The notes under the pieces were generated by a model. It ran no database searches and was not told the DNA's origin. It was given only the letters and a program-made list of their open reading frames with translations. Positions 27,243 through 38,996 of a stretch of 64,000 nucleotides of DNA are shown one piece after another (position 1 is the stretch's first letter; each line of letters opens with the position of its first letter). The stretch comes from Larus michahellis (Eukaryota; Chordata; Aves; Charadriiformes; Laridae): contig NC_133900.1 of assembly GCF_964199755.1 (NCBI RefSeq), forward strand, positions 74,880,727-74,944,726, read 5' to 3'. The translations under genes were made by a program, and so were the position numbers.

Positions 27243-28491
27243 ACAGCATGGCTTTACTAAGGACAAGTCCTGCCTGACCAACCTAGTGGCTTTCTACAAT
27301 CGAGTGACTGCATCAGTGGACATGGGAAGAGCAATGGCTATCATCTGGACTTCTGCAAGGCCTTTGACATGGTCCCCCACAGCATCCTTCTCTCTAAATT
27401 GGAGAGATATGGATTTGATGGGTGGACTGTTCGGTGGATAAGGAACTGACTGGATGGTCGCATCCAGAGGGTAGCGCTCAATGGCTCGATGTCCAGATGG
27501 AGGGGGGTGACAAGTGGTGTCCTCCAGGGATCTTTACTGGGACTGGTGATGTTTAATATCTTCATCAGTGATATAGACAGGGGGATCAAGTGCACCCTCA
27601 GCAAGTTTGCAGATGACACCAAGCTGAGTGGTGTGGTCGACATGCCAGAGGGATGGGCTGTCATCCAGAGGGATGAGCTAGAGAGGTGGGCCCGTGCAAA
27701 CCTCAAGAAGTTCAACAAGGCCAAGTGCAAGGTCCTGCACTTGGGTCAGGACAATCCTTGTTATCAATACAGGCTGGGGGATGATGTGACAGAGAGAAGC
27801 CCCGCGGAAAAGGACTTGGGGGTACTGGTGGATGAAAAGCTGGACATGAGCCAACAATGTGTGCTTGCAGCCCAGAACATCAATTGCTTCCTGGGTTGCA
27901 TCAGAAGAACCGTGGCCAGCAGTTTGAGAGAGGTGATTCTCCCCCTCTATTCTACTCTTGTGAGACCCCACCTGGAGTACTGTGTCCAGCTCTGGAACCC
28001 TCAGCACAAAAAGGACGTGGACCTGTTGGAGCAGGTCCAGAGGAGGGCCATGAAGATGATCAGAGGGCTGGAGCACCTCTGCTGTGAACACAGGCTGAGG
28101 GAGTTGTGGTTGTTCAGCCTGGAGAAGAGAAGGCTCCGGAGAGATCTTAGAGCCCCTTCCAGTACCTAAAGGGGGCCTACAAGAAAGCTGGGGAGGGGCT
28201 GTTTGCCAGGGCATGTAGCGATAGGACGAGGGACAATGGTTTTAAACTAGAGCAGGGCAGGTTTAGATTAGACATTAGGAAGAAGTTCTTTACCCTGAGG
28301 GTGGTGAGACACTGGCACAGGCTGCCCAGAGAGGTGGTGGAGGCCCCATCCCTGGAGACATTCAAGGCCAGGCTTGATGAGGCTCTGAGCAACCTGATCT
28401 AGTCAAAGATGTCCCTGCTTACTGCAGGGGGGTTGGACTAGATGGCCTTTAGAGGTGCCTTCCAACCCAACACATACTATGATTCTATGAT
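27243..28491 (+). mobile_element. CR1 LINE with reverse-transcriptase remnant
   Basis: This is the longest CR1 copy here (about 1.25 kb), in plus orientation. It starts inside ORF2 at a string matching the CR1 reverse-transcriptase region ([13 protein letters not shown]). It runs through the RT catalytic motif FADD at 27606-27617, the box [20 protein letters not shown]-like stretch and [10 protein letters not shown], then the 3' UTR and a tail with ATGATTCTATGAT at 28479-28491. The open frame 27489-28169 (226 codons) is only the C-terminal part. Upstream of it the frame is broken by a shift near 27335-27345 and a stop near 27448. The copy is 5'-truncated and dead. Confidence 0.95.
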
Positions 28492-30819
28492 CGGTCCCAA
28501 GTCAGTAATAATGTAGTCGCACTGCTCGCTGAGCGGACAGGAGAATGAATTGCAGCTTCAGTTCTTTCATAGCTGATTCATACAGCAGAAGAGAATGAAT
28601 CTTTTATGTACAACTGCCTTCTGGTATTTTGAAAGAATACATATTTTGAAACAGCTGAGATTGCAGTTACTGCTCAGATACAAGTGAAAAACATTCTAGT
28701 TATGTGTTAATGTTTTATTCATGGCTGCATGTAATATTAATGCAAAATACCTCTACTTCTCAGTTAGAAATCCTATTATCGGTTTGTGATGTTTCAGCTA
28801 TTTCAGATGCCAAGACGTGAGAGAATGTGTGATTCTAAGCAGTGAGTCAGCTGTTGTGTACATCTACAGCTAAGTAGTATTGCTGGAATAACACCTCATT
28901 TGAGGTTCTCCTAATTATTTTTGTGCAAAACCTATTCCCTTTCATGCCCACGGGAATTCAGGAGAGATGCTGACAACAACTACTGGGGAGAATTATTGTT
29001 GTTTGGAGTTAGACCTGCAGTGATTCTTTGTCTAGAGTGCAGTAAAAACCCAATGCGTATTAAATTTCAACATTGTCTTATTTTCCAGTAATTGATTGTA
29101 GTTGGAATTGTTCTTATCACACAAATTTTTCTATACATTCTCAGCAAGCATATAGCTTGCTTTATAGCTAGCTTATTACTGATTCTTAGTATTGATTTCA
29201 GCAATTTGAAATCATATCTTGAGTTACAAGTCAGTCTTGGTCAGATTCTTTTTCAAATTAAAAGAAAAAAATCTGTTTTACAAATGCAACTGTGAAAAAG
29301 CATAAATTTTCCCAGGCTTTCTAGATACTCTTTTTTTTTTTGCTCAACCTCAGGCTATGGAAATGCATTTTGTAGTGAGTAATTCTATTCCTTTACCACG
29401 AAAATGAATGTAAACTTTGTTACTAATATCAACAGAGGTGGAACCAAAAGTGTAGCAAAATACATATTACATCAGTAGTATAGTAGCATCTAATGGAGCA
29501 ATTTCTATATACTTTAGTGAATAAAGGGTAGTATTTATCATTTAAATGCCCCTTCATCTGAAACGTAAAATGCAGTGCATTTCAAATTGACATTTAAAGG
29601 AGACTGTCGCTCCGGTCTTCCCTGTGCCAGTTAATATAAGACGGCTGGGACATCCTGAGGTCAGAGGGAGCCCCCTGGTAGCTAAGCCACACTGAAGTCA
29701 CCGCCCTGCCACCTGCTCCAAGCACAGGAAAGCATCCCTGAAAAAATCAGAGAGAGCCGTCACCAGGTCTAAGCAGCAGCAACATGGAAATGAGGATGAG
29801 CCATTGACTATCTTGGTTGTTAGGTTATATTGCAAGGGTTTTATGTTTTGTAACGGCAAAACCAAGCCCAGTCCTACTTCCTAAATGGTGGCTTGTCCAC
29901 CGATAAGAGCCTTGGAAAAGCACAGTCACTTGCTGGTATATGTAAGGCTACCTCCAGTCCAAGCCGCCTGTCCCATCCAGACAGGGGGCAATCTCTGCAC
30001 TGTGTTTGCATCCCTTCTGCAGTCGTCCTGTGACAGTGCGACTCCCTGGACATCAGAAATGAAGGAAAGCCCATGTCAAACCTTCTTGCAACAAAGCCAG
30101 ATGGGAAGTCCCTCTGCCTTTGGCTAGCTGGCTTGCTCCCTTGTCCTCGCGCTTCTCCCTCTCGGCAAACCTGCCGCCCTAGCGTGCACCCAGGAGAGGG
30201 ACCTTTCTCAGTGGAAGTAGCTTAACCACAGGGTTTTTTTCACATTTTCACCTGTGTCTGGCAAGCATTAGTAGTGACGGGCTTGATTTTGGACACTGTG
30301 AACAGAAACTTCCTCTCAGGGTGTAGTTTCAGCCCAGATTGAATTACAAATGACAAAGTTTCTAGGTGGCTGGATAAAACCCACCCTGAACTATGGTGCG
30401 TCAGCGCCAGAGGTGCTCAGACACAGCCTGGCCCAGGCTCTCACCCCTACAGCATCCAGCTAGCAGCTAGAAAATATGTTCTTCCCTGTTACTATTTTCC
30501 TTTTTCATTTGGTGGAGATTTCTGTAAGAAAACATCACGACTAATGGATTCATAAGTTAAGACTTTGCTTGTTTGGTTCGTTGGTTTTGAGAATTCAGTG
30601 AGACTGTGTTAAAGGTGAGCTGTTGTTCAGTCACAGAAACCCGTCTTCAGGATATTTCAGGCAAATGAGAGTATTTGTTGTATATTTTAGGGAGAAGCGC
30701 TCTGGTGTAGGATAATAAAAGAGTGGAAACACCTTCCTTCTACCTGGAATAGGTGCTTTCCTATTGTTTACTATTCATAAGATGCCATTAAACCTCAAAA
30801 TGTGCAAATTGAGTATGCT

Positions 30820-31015
30820 GCAGCAGCAGCGTCCCCTGCGACTTCGCCAGCAATGCAATTCCCCCGAACCCTGCTGGCGGGGGAGGCCCTGGCGGGGGTC
30901 GGGGGAGGAGGGAAGCTGGCGGCTGCCGGGACCAGGGCCCCATTTCCTTCCTGGCCCGGGGACCCATTCCAGCCATTCCACGACACTACGCTGCGCTGCA
31001 GGTAGCGCAGGGCAA
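30820..31015. other. isolated GC-rich, CpG-containing patch
   Basis: The base composition jumps abruptly from AT-rich flanks to a GC-rich block with several G4-5 runs, GGCGGGGG words and CpG dinucleotides. It has open frames on both strands, as GC-rich DNA often does, and the peptides have no recognisable domain. It could be an orphan CpG island (promoter of an unannotated transcript or an enhancer), or simply a GC-rich fluctuation. Confidence 0.4.
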
Positions 31016-33129
31016 ATAACTCTGGGCTCTGAGCGAGAAAGCAAATATAAAAATGACCATGAAAATTGCCCAACCGGTTAAAACTGGTTCCAGCCAGGAG
31101 CTGAAGTCCTACCTTGAAATACTTAAATCCCATTTGGACGGCATAGATTTACATTCCAGATGAAGAATTAATGGCTTTCACAAAATATCCTCAGCAAAGA
31201 TGCCCCGGCATACCAACCTCTGTGTTTTTGGTAGATGGAATTTGTAATTCCTCCAGGAGCTGCATTCTTCTAAGTGTTACTTCTATTTTTGGATTGACTA
31301 CTTGCTTTATTTAGAAAAAAAAACCAACCTGTGCCCTTGTCAAACCGTAGAGACTATATGAGTCATCTATACAATAACACTGAAATATCCTTCTCTGTTA
31401 TGGTGCAGTTCATCATCATCACAAAGGGATCTATGGAAAACAAACATAGCTGACAGAGTCTGCTCTTAAGCTTCCTGTATTTAATCCTTGTGCATGTTTA
31501 GCCAGCTGAAGAGTGTATTGTTGAAAAACGGATTGTTATTAAAAGTGTTGGGTGTTGCAGTAGCTCCAAAGTCTCGTTTTCTTGCTAATCAAAATGAATG
31601 CCATTCCTCTGACAATTTTCGGCTGCCTATCTATAGTCACCTGCCTGCATAATAGTTGTGTGAATGCTAATGACTATCCGGAAACTTGCATGAATAAAAT
31701 TTTTTTAAGGCTGCCTCGTAGGCAGCAGTGCTTGCTCATTTAAATGCATTAAAACACTTCCTTCACAAAACATCACCAATGGGCTCTAGCCTCAGACAAA
31801 GCAGAATATAGAAATTTATGATACAGAAACACAGTGAAGCAAGATATCACCAGCTTCTTGTAGCCTGCATTTCTGCGTAGCTAGATAGCTTATCAGCAGC
31901 CTTTCCCAAGTGGGAATCATTTACTTCCCAATTTTCCCCATTACCTTTTTATTGTTTATCTAGTTTGGATTGTCGACAAAATATTTTGGATCACCTGGTT
32001 TCTTGTGGAAATCTCTATAGTTACACGTGTTTTTAAAAACTGTTACGAATTGTTAACAATAGTTGCATTTTTAAGATAATCTGTGGATCCAGTTCCTGGT
32101 GAAAGGCAGTAGGAGTGGAGCGCCCAGTTCCTTCAGGCGTTTAAGGTCTGCAAAACCCACACATAAGGAAAACTCTCTGACAAGCTGCTCCTTGCTCTAA
32201 GGAGCTCTCCTCTCCTCCCTGATCCCTCTTGTGTGAGCGGGCAGCAGGTGATTATCATCTCCGCTCACAGGCACCATTTGCTAGGTTAAACAAGCTTGTC
32301 TTTTCTTCTCTCTCCTTGTAAAATTGGCATTTCTTCCCCTGATTGTCCTCACAGCCCCTCGCTGCACCAGTTACACCTGGAGCACGGGGGGGAAGACCTG
32401 TGCCTGGTATTCCTGGGGAGCTCTCACCCATCCCACCACCCTTCCCTGCTAGAAATCTGGACTGACATGCTCTACTGTCACGCTTGCTTCCGATATATTC
32501 AGGCTGCCTCTTTTCTCCCCAGTTCCAAGCAAGCCCTTGGCCACAGGTCTGTGACGTTCGCAGAAACAAGCTCAGACACCCGGTCTAGCGCGTAGCCTGA
32601 CATGTGGCTCTCTTGGTCTTCCCATCAAAGTTGTTCCGCAGCCCTGAGGGATTTGATGTTCATAAAGAGAGAGAAGAACTCCTTCCTGGTGGTTCTGGCT
32701 CATCCCAGAAACTTCAGGGCTACATTCTGGGCTTCAACGCAGTGTGTCTATGGGACTTTACTACAGAATATTTGAGTGTATAAAGCATTGAGGTGTTTCA
32801 AGATGCAGCAGCAACTGAAAGGAGTTTAGGCAGGAGGTACATGCCAGACTTAGGCAGCCTGGTTGACTTTGAGTTTGAACTTTTCTTGTGTATCTTTGCT
32901 ATACACCCTGACAAGCCTATATAGGAATTAGTAATTCCTGCACTACGGGAATACTTCCTGTGTTGCACCACGGGCTGATTAATTGAGGGTTTAAAAGAAA
33001 TGCTGAATAACATCCAGATCTTCGAGTATATTTAGGTGCTCTGTTCCCATAGGCAAATAGAAGACAGACTGACAGTATGACAGGAGACAGGGTAATGGTA
33101 TGACATTATGCAATTAAGGCTGTAAGAAA

Positions 33130-33141
33130 ATGCATATGCAT
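33130..33141. promoter_or_regulatory. candidate POU-dimer (MORE-type) palindrome
   Basis: The 12-base perfect palindrome ATGCATATGCAT matches the known MORE element bound by POU-factor homodimers. A homeodomain-like caattaag lies about 20 bases upstream. Function is inferred only from the motif; it lies 5.7 kb upstream of the RASL11B start codon. Confidence 0.3.
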
Positions 33142-36100
33142 GTGGGAGGATGAGTTAAGGTTGCCCAGGCAATCTTATTTCTGGCATTTCCTATGTTTTC
33201 TGCATTTGACTTTGCAACCTACACGTTCACTCATCATAACTTTCCGCTGTAGTATGTAGGCATGACTTGAATTTACATCCTTCTTGCTAAAGAAGTTGTA
33301 TTCGGAATGTAAAGCTTTCAGTATCTTTCCACTTCAGAACAAAGTCAGCTCAAGCCATGTTCGGTGAGGGCTTGTGCCATCCTTGTGACCCCCCTGAGCA
33401 AGGCAGGACACGTGCACCTGGGGCATCCCACCAGCAGAGCTGTGGAGCTGGTCGCTGACCTCCCCCAGAGATGACAGCAAAAATCCGGAGAGGTAGTAAC
33501 CAAAACGCTGCCTTCCCTGGCTGTAGTTTCAGGGATGTGACTTCCGTGCGATGACTCCATGAAATTAAAGGATCTGCAGAGGTTAGACTCGCAGATGGTA
33601 CATGCAGAAAGCTCTTCATTTCCTTAGCGAAGGAGAGAAGCTGTACCAGCCCCAGTGCTCCCCTGCCCATGTGAGCATCGCCCTACGGTTTGCCTGGCAC
33701 AGCAGGACTTGTCAGGGACCTTTCCTAATGTAACCCGGGCGTTAGGAACCCCAACACACTAACTCTGTTGTAACACAAGGTGAGATTTAGAAAGGCTGGC
33801 AGTGGCACTTCAATGCCACAGTTTTTAGAGGGCTTAATGCAGCTCCTGAAGCATTCCTAAAATGGGAAACAAAAATTCTGCTAAGCTCTCTCGTATACAT
33901 TTTTGAATGAAGAATTAGCGCTTGTATTAATCCAAAAGGTTCCGTCATCGGGGCTTCCCACCACCACCCCTTTTCGTATCAAACTGGCATTCTGCGTGCA
34001 GAACAACTGCTCGTACTGTGGGGGCACAAACCAGCGCAAGAAAATACTGGTAGCAGATGGGCAGCCCTGAAAGGAAAAGAAAACCTTGAGCTTTTCACTC
34101 CTTGGATTAGAGTTTGGGAGTGTTCCTTAGGAGGAAACCGGGGGGAAAAAAACCACAAGCTTAAGAGAAGATAAAATCTGATTAAAATGCAGACTAATAT
34201 AATTGCAGAACATTACTCAGGCTTTCTTGTGGAGAGAGAAAAACGTCTGCTGTTGTGCTGCTATAGAAACCACGTAGGGTCTGTGGGTAGGTGAGGGTGC
34301 ATGGAGCGTGTCCCTCCCTCCCCCTTTCTGGAATGAAGATCCGATCTTACTCCCTAAGCTTGGCCTTCGCTGGCCAGGAGATCCCTCCCAGCACAGAGAG
34401 AAGTTGTTTTCCTGTTTATGTAGTTTATTTTAATGTCTCTGTTCCCTCCCTCTTTTGTTTTGCTCTTGGAAGGTGATGCAGGCCTTGTCAGAGGGGATAA
34501 ATTCTGGTCTTCTAGGGTTTTTCACAGGTTTTGGTCAACTTGGCTGCATATGTTGGGAGCATGGGACGTATGGACTGTGCTGTGAACAGAGAGCTTTCTT
34601 GTATTTACTTCTATAAAGCCAAAGAGAGAATTCACAGTGCTTTGGAAAGTAAACACTTACCTGGAATGAGCAGACGTTGTCCGTGTTCCTGAACACCGTG
34701 TCCATGCCACTTGTTTCTCTGAAGACCCGTGTTAGAAGTTAATTACCAAAGCACTTGATAACAAAGTAAGGTTAATTCCCTGGCTGTCGATGGAAGCGTC
34801 TTTACGGAAGGTGCAAACTTACCCTCTGAGCAGTGGCACAAAATAAACTATGGACATGAGCCCCTGGAGTGTGGAAGTGTGTATTTGCACCAGCCCCAAC
34901 CGACGACCCTCCGGGCTAAGACCTTGTCTCTGAGAGCAGTCACTTCTGCGTAATTGAGAGGAAGACATAAGAAATTTTGTGTTAAAAAGATGGACGGTTG
35001 AGAAAGCTTGTCCACACTGTGTTAGAGCTCTTTCTGGTCCGTAATACTTAAGAGACTGGTGCAAAATTTGAGGAGATTAATTTACTGCTGCTTATGAATT
35101 CTATGCTGGCACCAAGGACTATAAAAATGCATTTTTCTCATAATTTACAAATGCACACTTCTTTGTGCAGCGATAATTGTAATTTTTGTCCCCGTGCCTT
35201 CCTGCAACAGTTGACTCCGTGGCTCAATCACATATTTTATAAGAACATATTTTGTGTCTCAGTTTTTCCAGAAGTTCCACCTTTCAGTCTGGCTGATTGT
35301 TTAGCTTTTGGTGTTCTGAGACAGAGGGAGAATACCCCATCCTCCAGCTATTTTAGCGCTTTCATCCAGTCTCTAATTAATCATCCCTTTTATAGAACTG
35401 GTTTATTGACGTGTCGTCTCGTTTGCGTCCCCCTTTCCCATTTCCCCTTTTCTACCATACCCCTTTACGCGTTGGGGACACCACTGCTGCAGGCGTTGCT
35501 GGATGTGAAGCCTAAATATTTACAGAATGGTGTTAGAATATTCTTTGTAGGCCTCCAGAAGGGATCTCTTGGTCATCCGACCTCATTGCTACTGCAGCCA
35601 ACCGCACCGCGTAAGCCCTTCTACAAAGTCCTCCAGCTCCATTTAAAAGAAGTCATGCTTGATCTTGCTCCTGCCACTCTTCTTCCAGTGTTTTGCTACT
35701 CCGACTGCAGTGCGGAGCTTACACCCACTTGTTCTCATGCTGATGTTGGCCCTTAGTTTCAAGTTTCCCACTCCCCCATTTCCCAAGCTCCACTTTCTTT
35801 GTTTTGCCAAACTGAATACACCAAGTGTTTTTATCCTCCTCTGAAATGGGCTGTCTTCCGTCCCCGATCATCACAGTGGGTTTTGTCCATGCTTGTTCCA
35901 CTTTGGTTTACTCTTGACTGGCCACCAGAATCACACGCTTTACTGCAGATCCTCTCTGAAATGACTTATTTGACATTGCTGGGTTTACGTTTCCCTTTTT
36001 ACATAACTCCTACTCATCTTGTGATTAACTAGTCTTTCTTTTCCAAGTGCTGATCTCATAGTCAATGGAAGAAGTTTTTGTGATTAATCTCTGCATGTCA

Positions 36101-37748
36101 TTAGTATTCTCAAATTTAATTATATTTTCATTCATCCAGTTCTAAGAGGCGTGCAGTTTCCCCAGTATACTATTCCCACCCTTGTTTGAACTGGTGATGT
36201 CTCCCAGTTCTGCAAACAGCAGATTTCATTAGCATGCTCGTGTTCTCGATGACACCACTATAATGAAAATATGATGGACAACAGGAGCCTTGATGAATCC
36301 CACAGAGCAGCTTTCCTTCAGCCTGACGCTTCCCATACAAACCACCCCTCAGTCGTTGTCTCCTCATCCCCACATTCTTCTGCTTAAATAGCCATTTCCC
36401 ACTTGGACAGTAGCAGGTATTATTGACCCCAACGAGACTCCGTCTACCACATTTCCTTTCTTTAAGGGAAAGGGAAACAAAGTTGTATCAGGGCAAGATA
36501 TCGCGCTGAAGCAACATCTCATGTAATTGCATATGTCATACCTTTAGTTCTTTCCTTCAAAATTTGTCCAAATTATTGTAAATTATTTCTCTCCCTTTTT
36601 TTAATGCAGGTATTCTAAAATGATTTGAGGGCTACAGTCAAACTTCTTGCTCCTTCCACCCTCATTTTCACACGCTTGGCCTGCCTGCACTCTGGACGAG
36701 ATCGTTTGTTTTTCCCCACCGCAGTAATTACCCGCAAGTTTCTTCCCGTTACTCATCTTCTTCCTGCTCCCATCTTTCACATAATCACCTTTGTTAAAAA
36801 TGGAAGCAAAATGCTTATCAGTTTTGGAAATATTGCCGGACTTCCTTCAATCTCTGTGTCTTTCTCACTGCGTGATAGCCCCGTTTCTTTTTCCCCGGTT
36901 GAAGTAACTGCTTCTAGCTGCCATTATTTATCTTCTGTATTTCCTCATCTTGAAGACACAACTTTCTCAGGAGAGTGACCCTCCTCACTGTTACCTGTAG
37001 GTTTTCTATTCCCAGTGACCTCAGTTACCAAGCTGCAGGGAGATCTTCTGTGAAACCCTTCCCCTTTGCTTAAGGTACAACGTCCAGATCGCTTCTGCTG
37101 CTCTGGCATAAAGAAATCCAGCCTTTCCTTTGAATTCAAGTCCTTGAGTCCTTCAGCCCTGTTGATTTTGTTTTTGTCTAATTAGGTCTCTTACTCTCTC
37201 CCCTTTTGACTTAGAATGCCTTTTTATTAACCTATGCTTTGCCCATCTATTTATTTTAAACTGCCCAGCCCCAGCACTCACCTTTATACCTGGGAAAGCA
37301 GCAGCTACTGCCGGGGCAGCAATTTGTTTCATTATATTCCAGGGATCTTCTTTCCATATGCAAACACAGTTTTGCAGCTTACAGAAAGCTCTGCACGAAC
37401 ACTGTGTTTGCCACGGTGTTGATCGTCTTTGGCCAATGTCGCCATCAGGCTCCCAGTTCTACCCCCGGGTCTCTTTTAACACTTTCCCTGCTGTGGTTTT
37501 GAGCCAAACACTTTGTGTCTATCCCTTCTTTGTGCATAATTAGCATTCGGTGTTATCCTGTGGCCTTTACTATGAGGTCTGGTTTTCCTGAATACAGGAG
37601 AGTGGTTTTATCCTGCTCTGTGGCCTCTCTCCTTCCAAGCTCTGTTTCACGCATAGGCAGGTTTTGTTCCTTCATTCTGCTTGCTTACGCCGGGGTTTGG
37701 AGTGCTTTACGTTGCCCACTCCCTGCTCCCGGGCTGGGACAATCCTCC

Positions 37749-38165
37749 TGGTGTGGTTTCAGCTGGGATGTGGTCGACTTTTTTGCCAGCAGCTGGTGTT
37801 GTGCCGTGTTTTGGGTTTGGGATGGGAACGCTGTTGGTAGCTCACTGATGGTTTTGGTTGTTGCTGAGCAGTCAAGGCCTTTTCTGCTCCTCACACCGCC
37901 CCACCAGCCAGTGGGCTGGGGGTGCACAAGAAGTTGGGAGGGGACACAGCTGGGACAGCTGACCCCAACTGACCACAGGGATATTCCATGCCACGTGACA
38001 TCATGCTTGGCATGTAAAGCTGGGGGAAGAAAAAGGAAGAGGGGAACGTTTGGAGTCAAGCCACGAGTTTTTCGTCACTTTTATGATTCTCTCCTCCATC
38101 CCAACCGGGGGGAGTGAGCGAGCAGCTGTGTGGTCCTAGCTGCTGGCTGGACTTAAACCACGACA
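37749..38165 (-). mobile_element. solo LTR of an avian endogenous retrovirus
   Basis: On the minus strand it begins TGTCGTGGTTTAA and continues through GCTCACTCCCCCC, GGTTGGGATGG and ACTCGTGG, the well-known opening of a common avian ERV LTR. It closes with the CCCAGCTGAAACCA block and terminal CA. It is about 417 bp. It is flanked by perfect 5-bp duplications, CCTCC at 37744-37748 and at 38166-38170, so both ends are exact. No internal retroviral sequence adjoins it, so it is a recombination-derived solo LTR. A 5-bp duplication fits ERVL-type integration. It lies antisense, about 700 bases before the RASL11B start codon. Confidence 0.9.
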
Positions 38166-38360
38166 CCTCCATTTGTATTTCCTCTTCCTCACCATCACCT
38201 TCTGTTGTTTCTTTAACCATTGTCATAGCCGCCTTCTACGCAATTGTTTTGCCCATTTCTGTGTATACAACCGAGCAGAGAGGGCACAGACCTCTCCCAG
38301 CCTCCCCCCTTGGTTCCAGTTCTTTCCTCTGTGCAGTTCTGATTTCAGCCTGGCTTTCTG

Positions 38361-38427
38361 AAGGGGAGGGGAGGGGGATGATCTCAGAGGTCCCTTCCAA
38401 TCACTAAGATTCTGTGTGATTCTGTGA
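38361..38427 (+). mobile_element. CR1 3' end fragment
   Basis: Only the last bases of a CR1 element remain: ggatgatctcagaggtcccttccaa followed by degenerate tail repeats (gattctgtgtgattctgtga). It is in the same orientation as RASL11B and runs straight into the purine tract, which may have grown from the tail. Confidence 0.8.
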
Positions 38428-38642
38428 AAGAGGAAGAGGGAAGGGGGAAGGGAAGGAAAGGGAAGGGAAAAGGGAAGGGAAAGGGAAGGGAAAGGGAAGG
38501 GAAGGGAAAGGGAAGGACGGAGGGGAGGGGAGGGAAAGGGGAAAGGAAGGGAAGGGAAGGGGAAAGGGGGAAAGGAGAGGGGAAGAGGGAAGGGAAGGGC
38601 GAAGGGAAAGAGGAAGGGAGAAGGGAGGGGAAGGGGGAAGAG
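38426..38642 (+). repeat. 217-bp polypurine tract, (GGGAA)n-like
   Basis: The plus strand is purine-only except for C at 38518 and C at 38600. It is made of irregular GGGAA, GGGAAA, GGAAG and GGGGAA units. Such mirror-like polypurine tracts can form triplex DNA, and the repeated G3 runs could form G-quadruplexes. The long frames on both strands (Arg/Gly/Glu/Lys-rich on plus, Pro/Ser/Phe-rich on minus) are artefacts of this repeat. It directly abuts the RASL11B CpG island. Confidence 0.95.
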
Positions 38643-38718
38643 CGACGGGGAGGCTCAGCTTGCCGCGTTTGCGGGCCGCAGGTGCCCACAGCCCAGCCCC
38701 CCCCGCGCTGTGCCCGTC

Positions 38719-38751
38719 GGGGCGTGTCCGGGGCGTGTCCGGGGCGTGTCC
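38719..38751 (+). repeat. three tandem 11-bp GGGGCGTGTCC units
   Basis: Three exact copies follow each other without spacers. Each contains GGGCGTG, a KLF/SP-type GC box. The 11-bp period is about one helical turn, so bound factors would lie on the same face. It lies 113 bases before the RASL11B start codon. Binding is inference. Confidence 0.7.
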
Positions 38752-38863
38752 TGGCGCGCGGAGCGGCGGGGGCGGGGCTCGGGGCGGGGGCGGGGGCCAC
38801 AAAAGCGTCGTGCGGCGGCGCCGGCAGCAGCGGGCGGTGTCGGCGGGCGGCGGAGCGGCGGCG

Positions 38864-38996
38864 ATGCGCCTGCGGCAGCCCAGCATGTGCACCATCGCCG
38901 AGGCCGCGCCCGGCGGGGAGGGCGGCCCTGCCGCCCCCCTCCGCGCCCGCCTCGTCAAGATCGCCGTGGTGGGGGGCAGCGGCGTGGGCAAGACCG
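38864..38996 (+). CDS. RASL11B: RASL11B coding exon 1
   Basis: It encodes residues 1-44 plus one base: a variable Ala/Gly/Pro-rich N-terminus, then [15 protein letters not shown]. The donor is ACCG|GTGAGG. The ATG follows a run of gcggcg with G at -3. Intron 1 is only 95 bases. Confidence 0.95.

Larger units (their letters stand above)
28492..37743. other. intergenic DNA upstream of RASL11B
   Basis: No coding exon can be supported. Notable contents are a GC-rich patch at 30820-31015 rich in CpG and GGGGG, a regulatory-looking segment at 31560-31800 with a perfect inverted repeat, and a 12-bp POU-type palindrome at 33130-33141. There is also a pyrimidine-rich 2-kb stretch at about 35050-37140. 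In that stretch, 35094-35756 is open for 220 codons, but the peptide shows no known domain. On the minus strand, 36130-36370 has loose similarity to ancient CR1-like reverse-transcriptase sequence. Confidence 0.5.

Noticed and set aside
35094-35756. 220-codon open frame on the plus strand
   Set aside because: The sequence is pyrimidine-rich, which removes stops. The peptide has no recognisable domain, and no splice or promoter context is visible.
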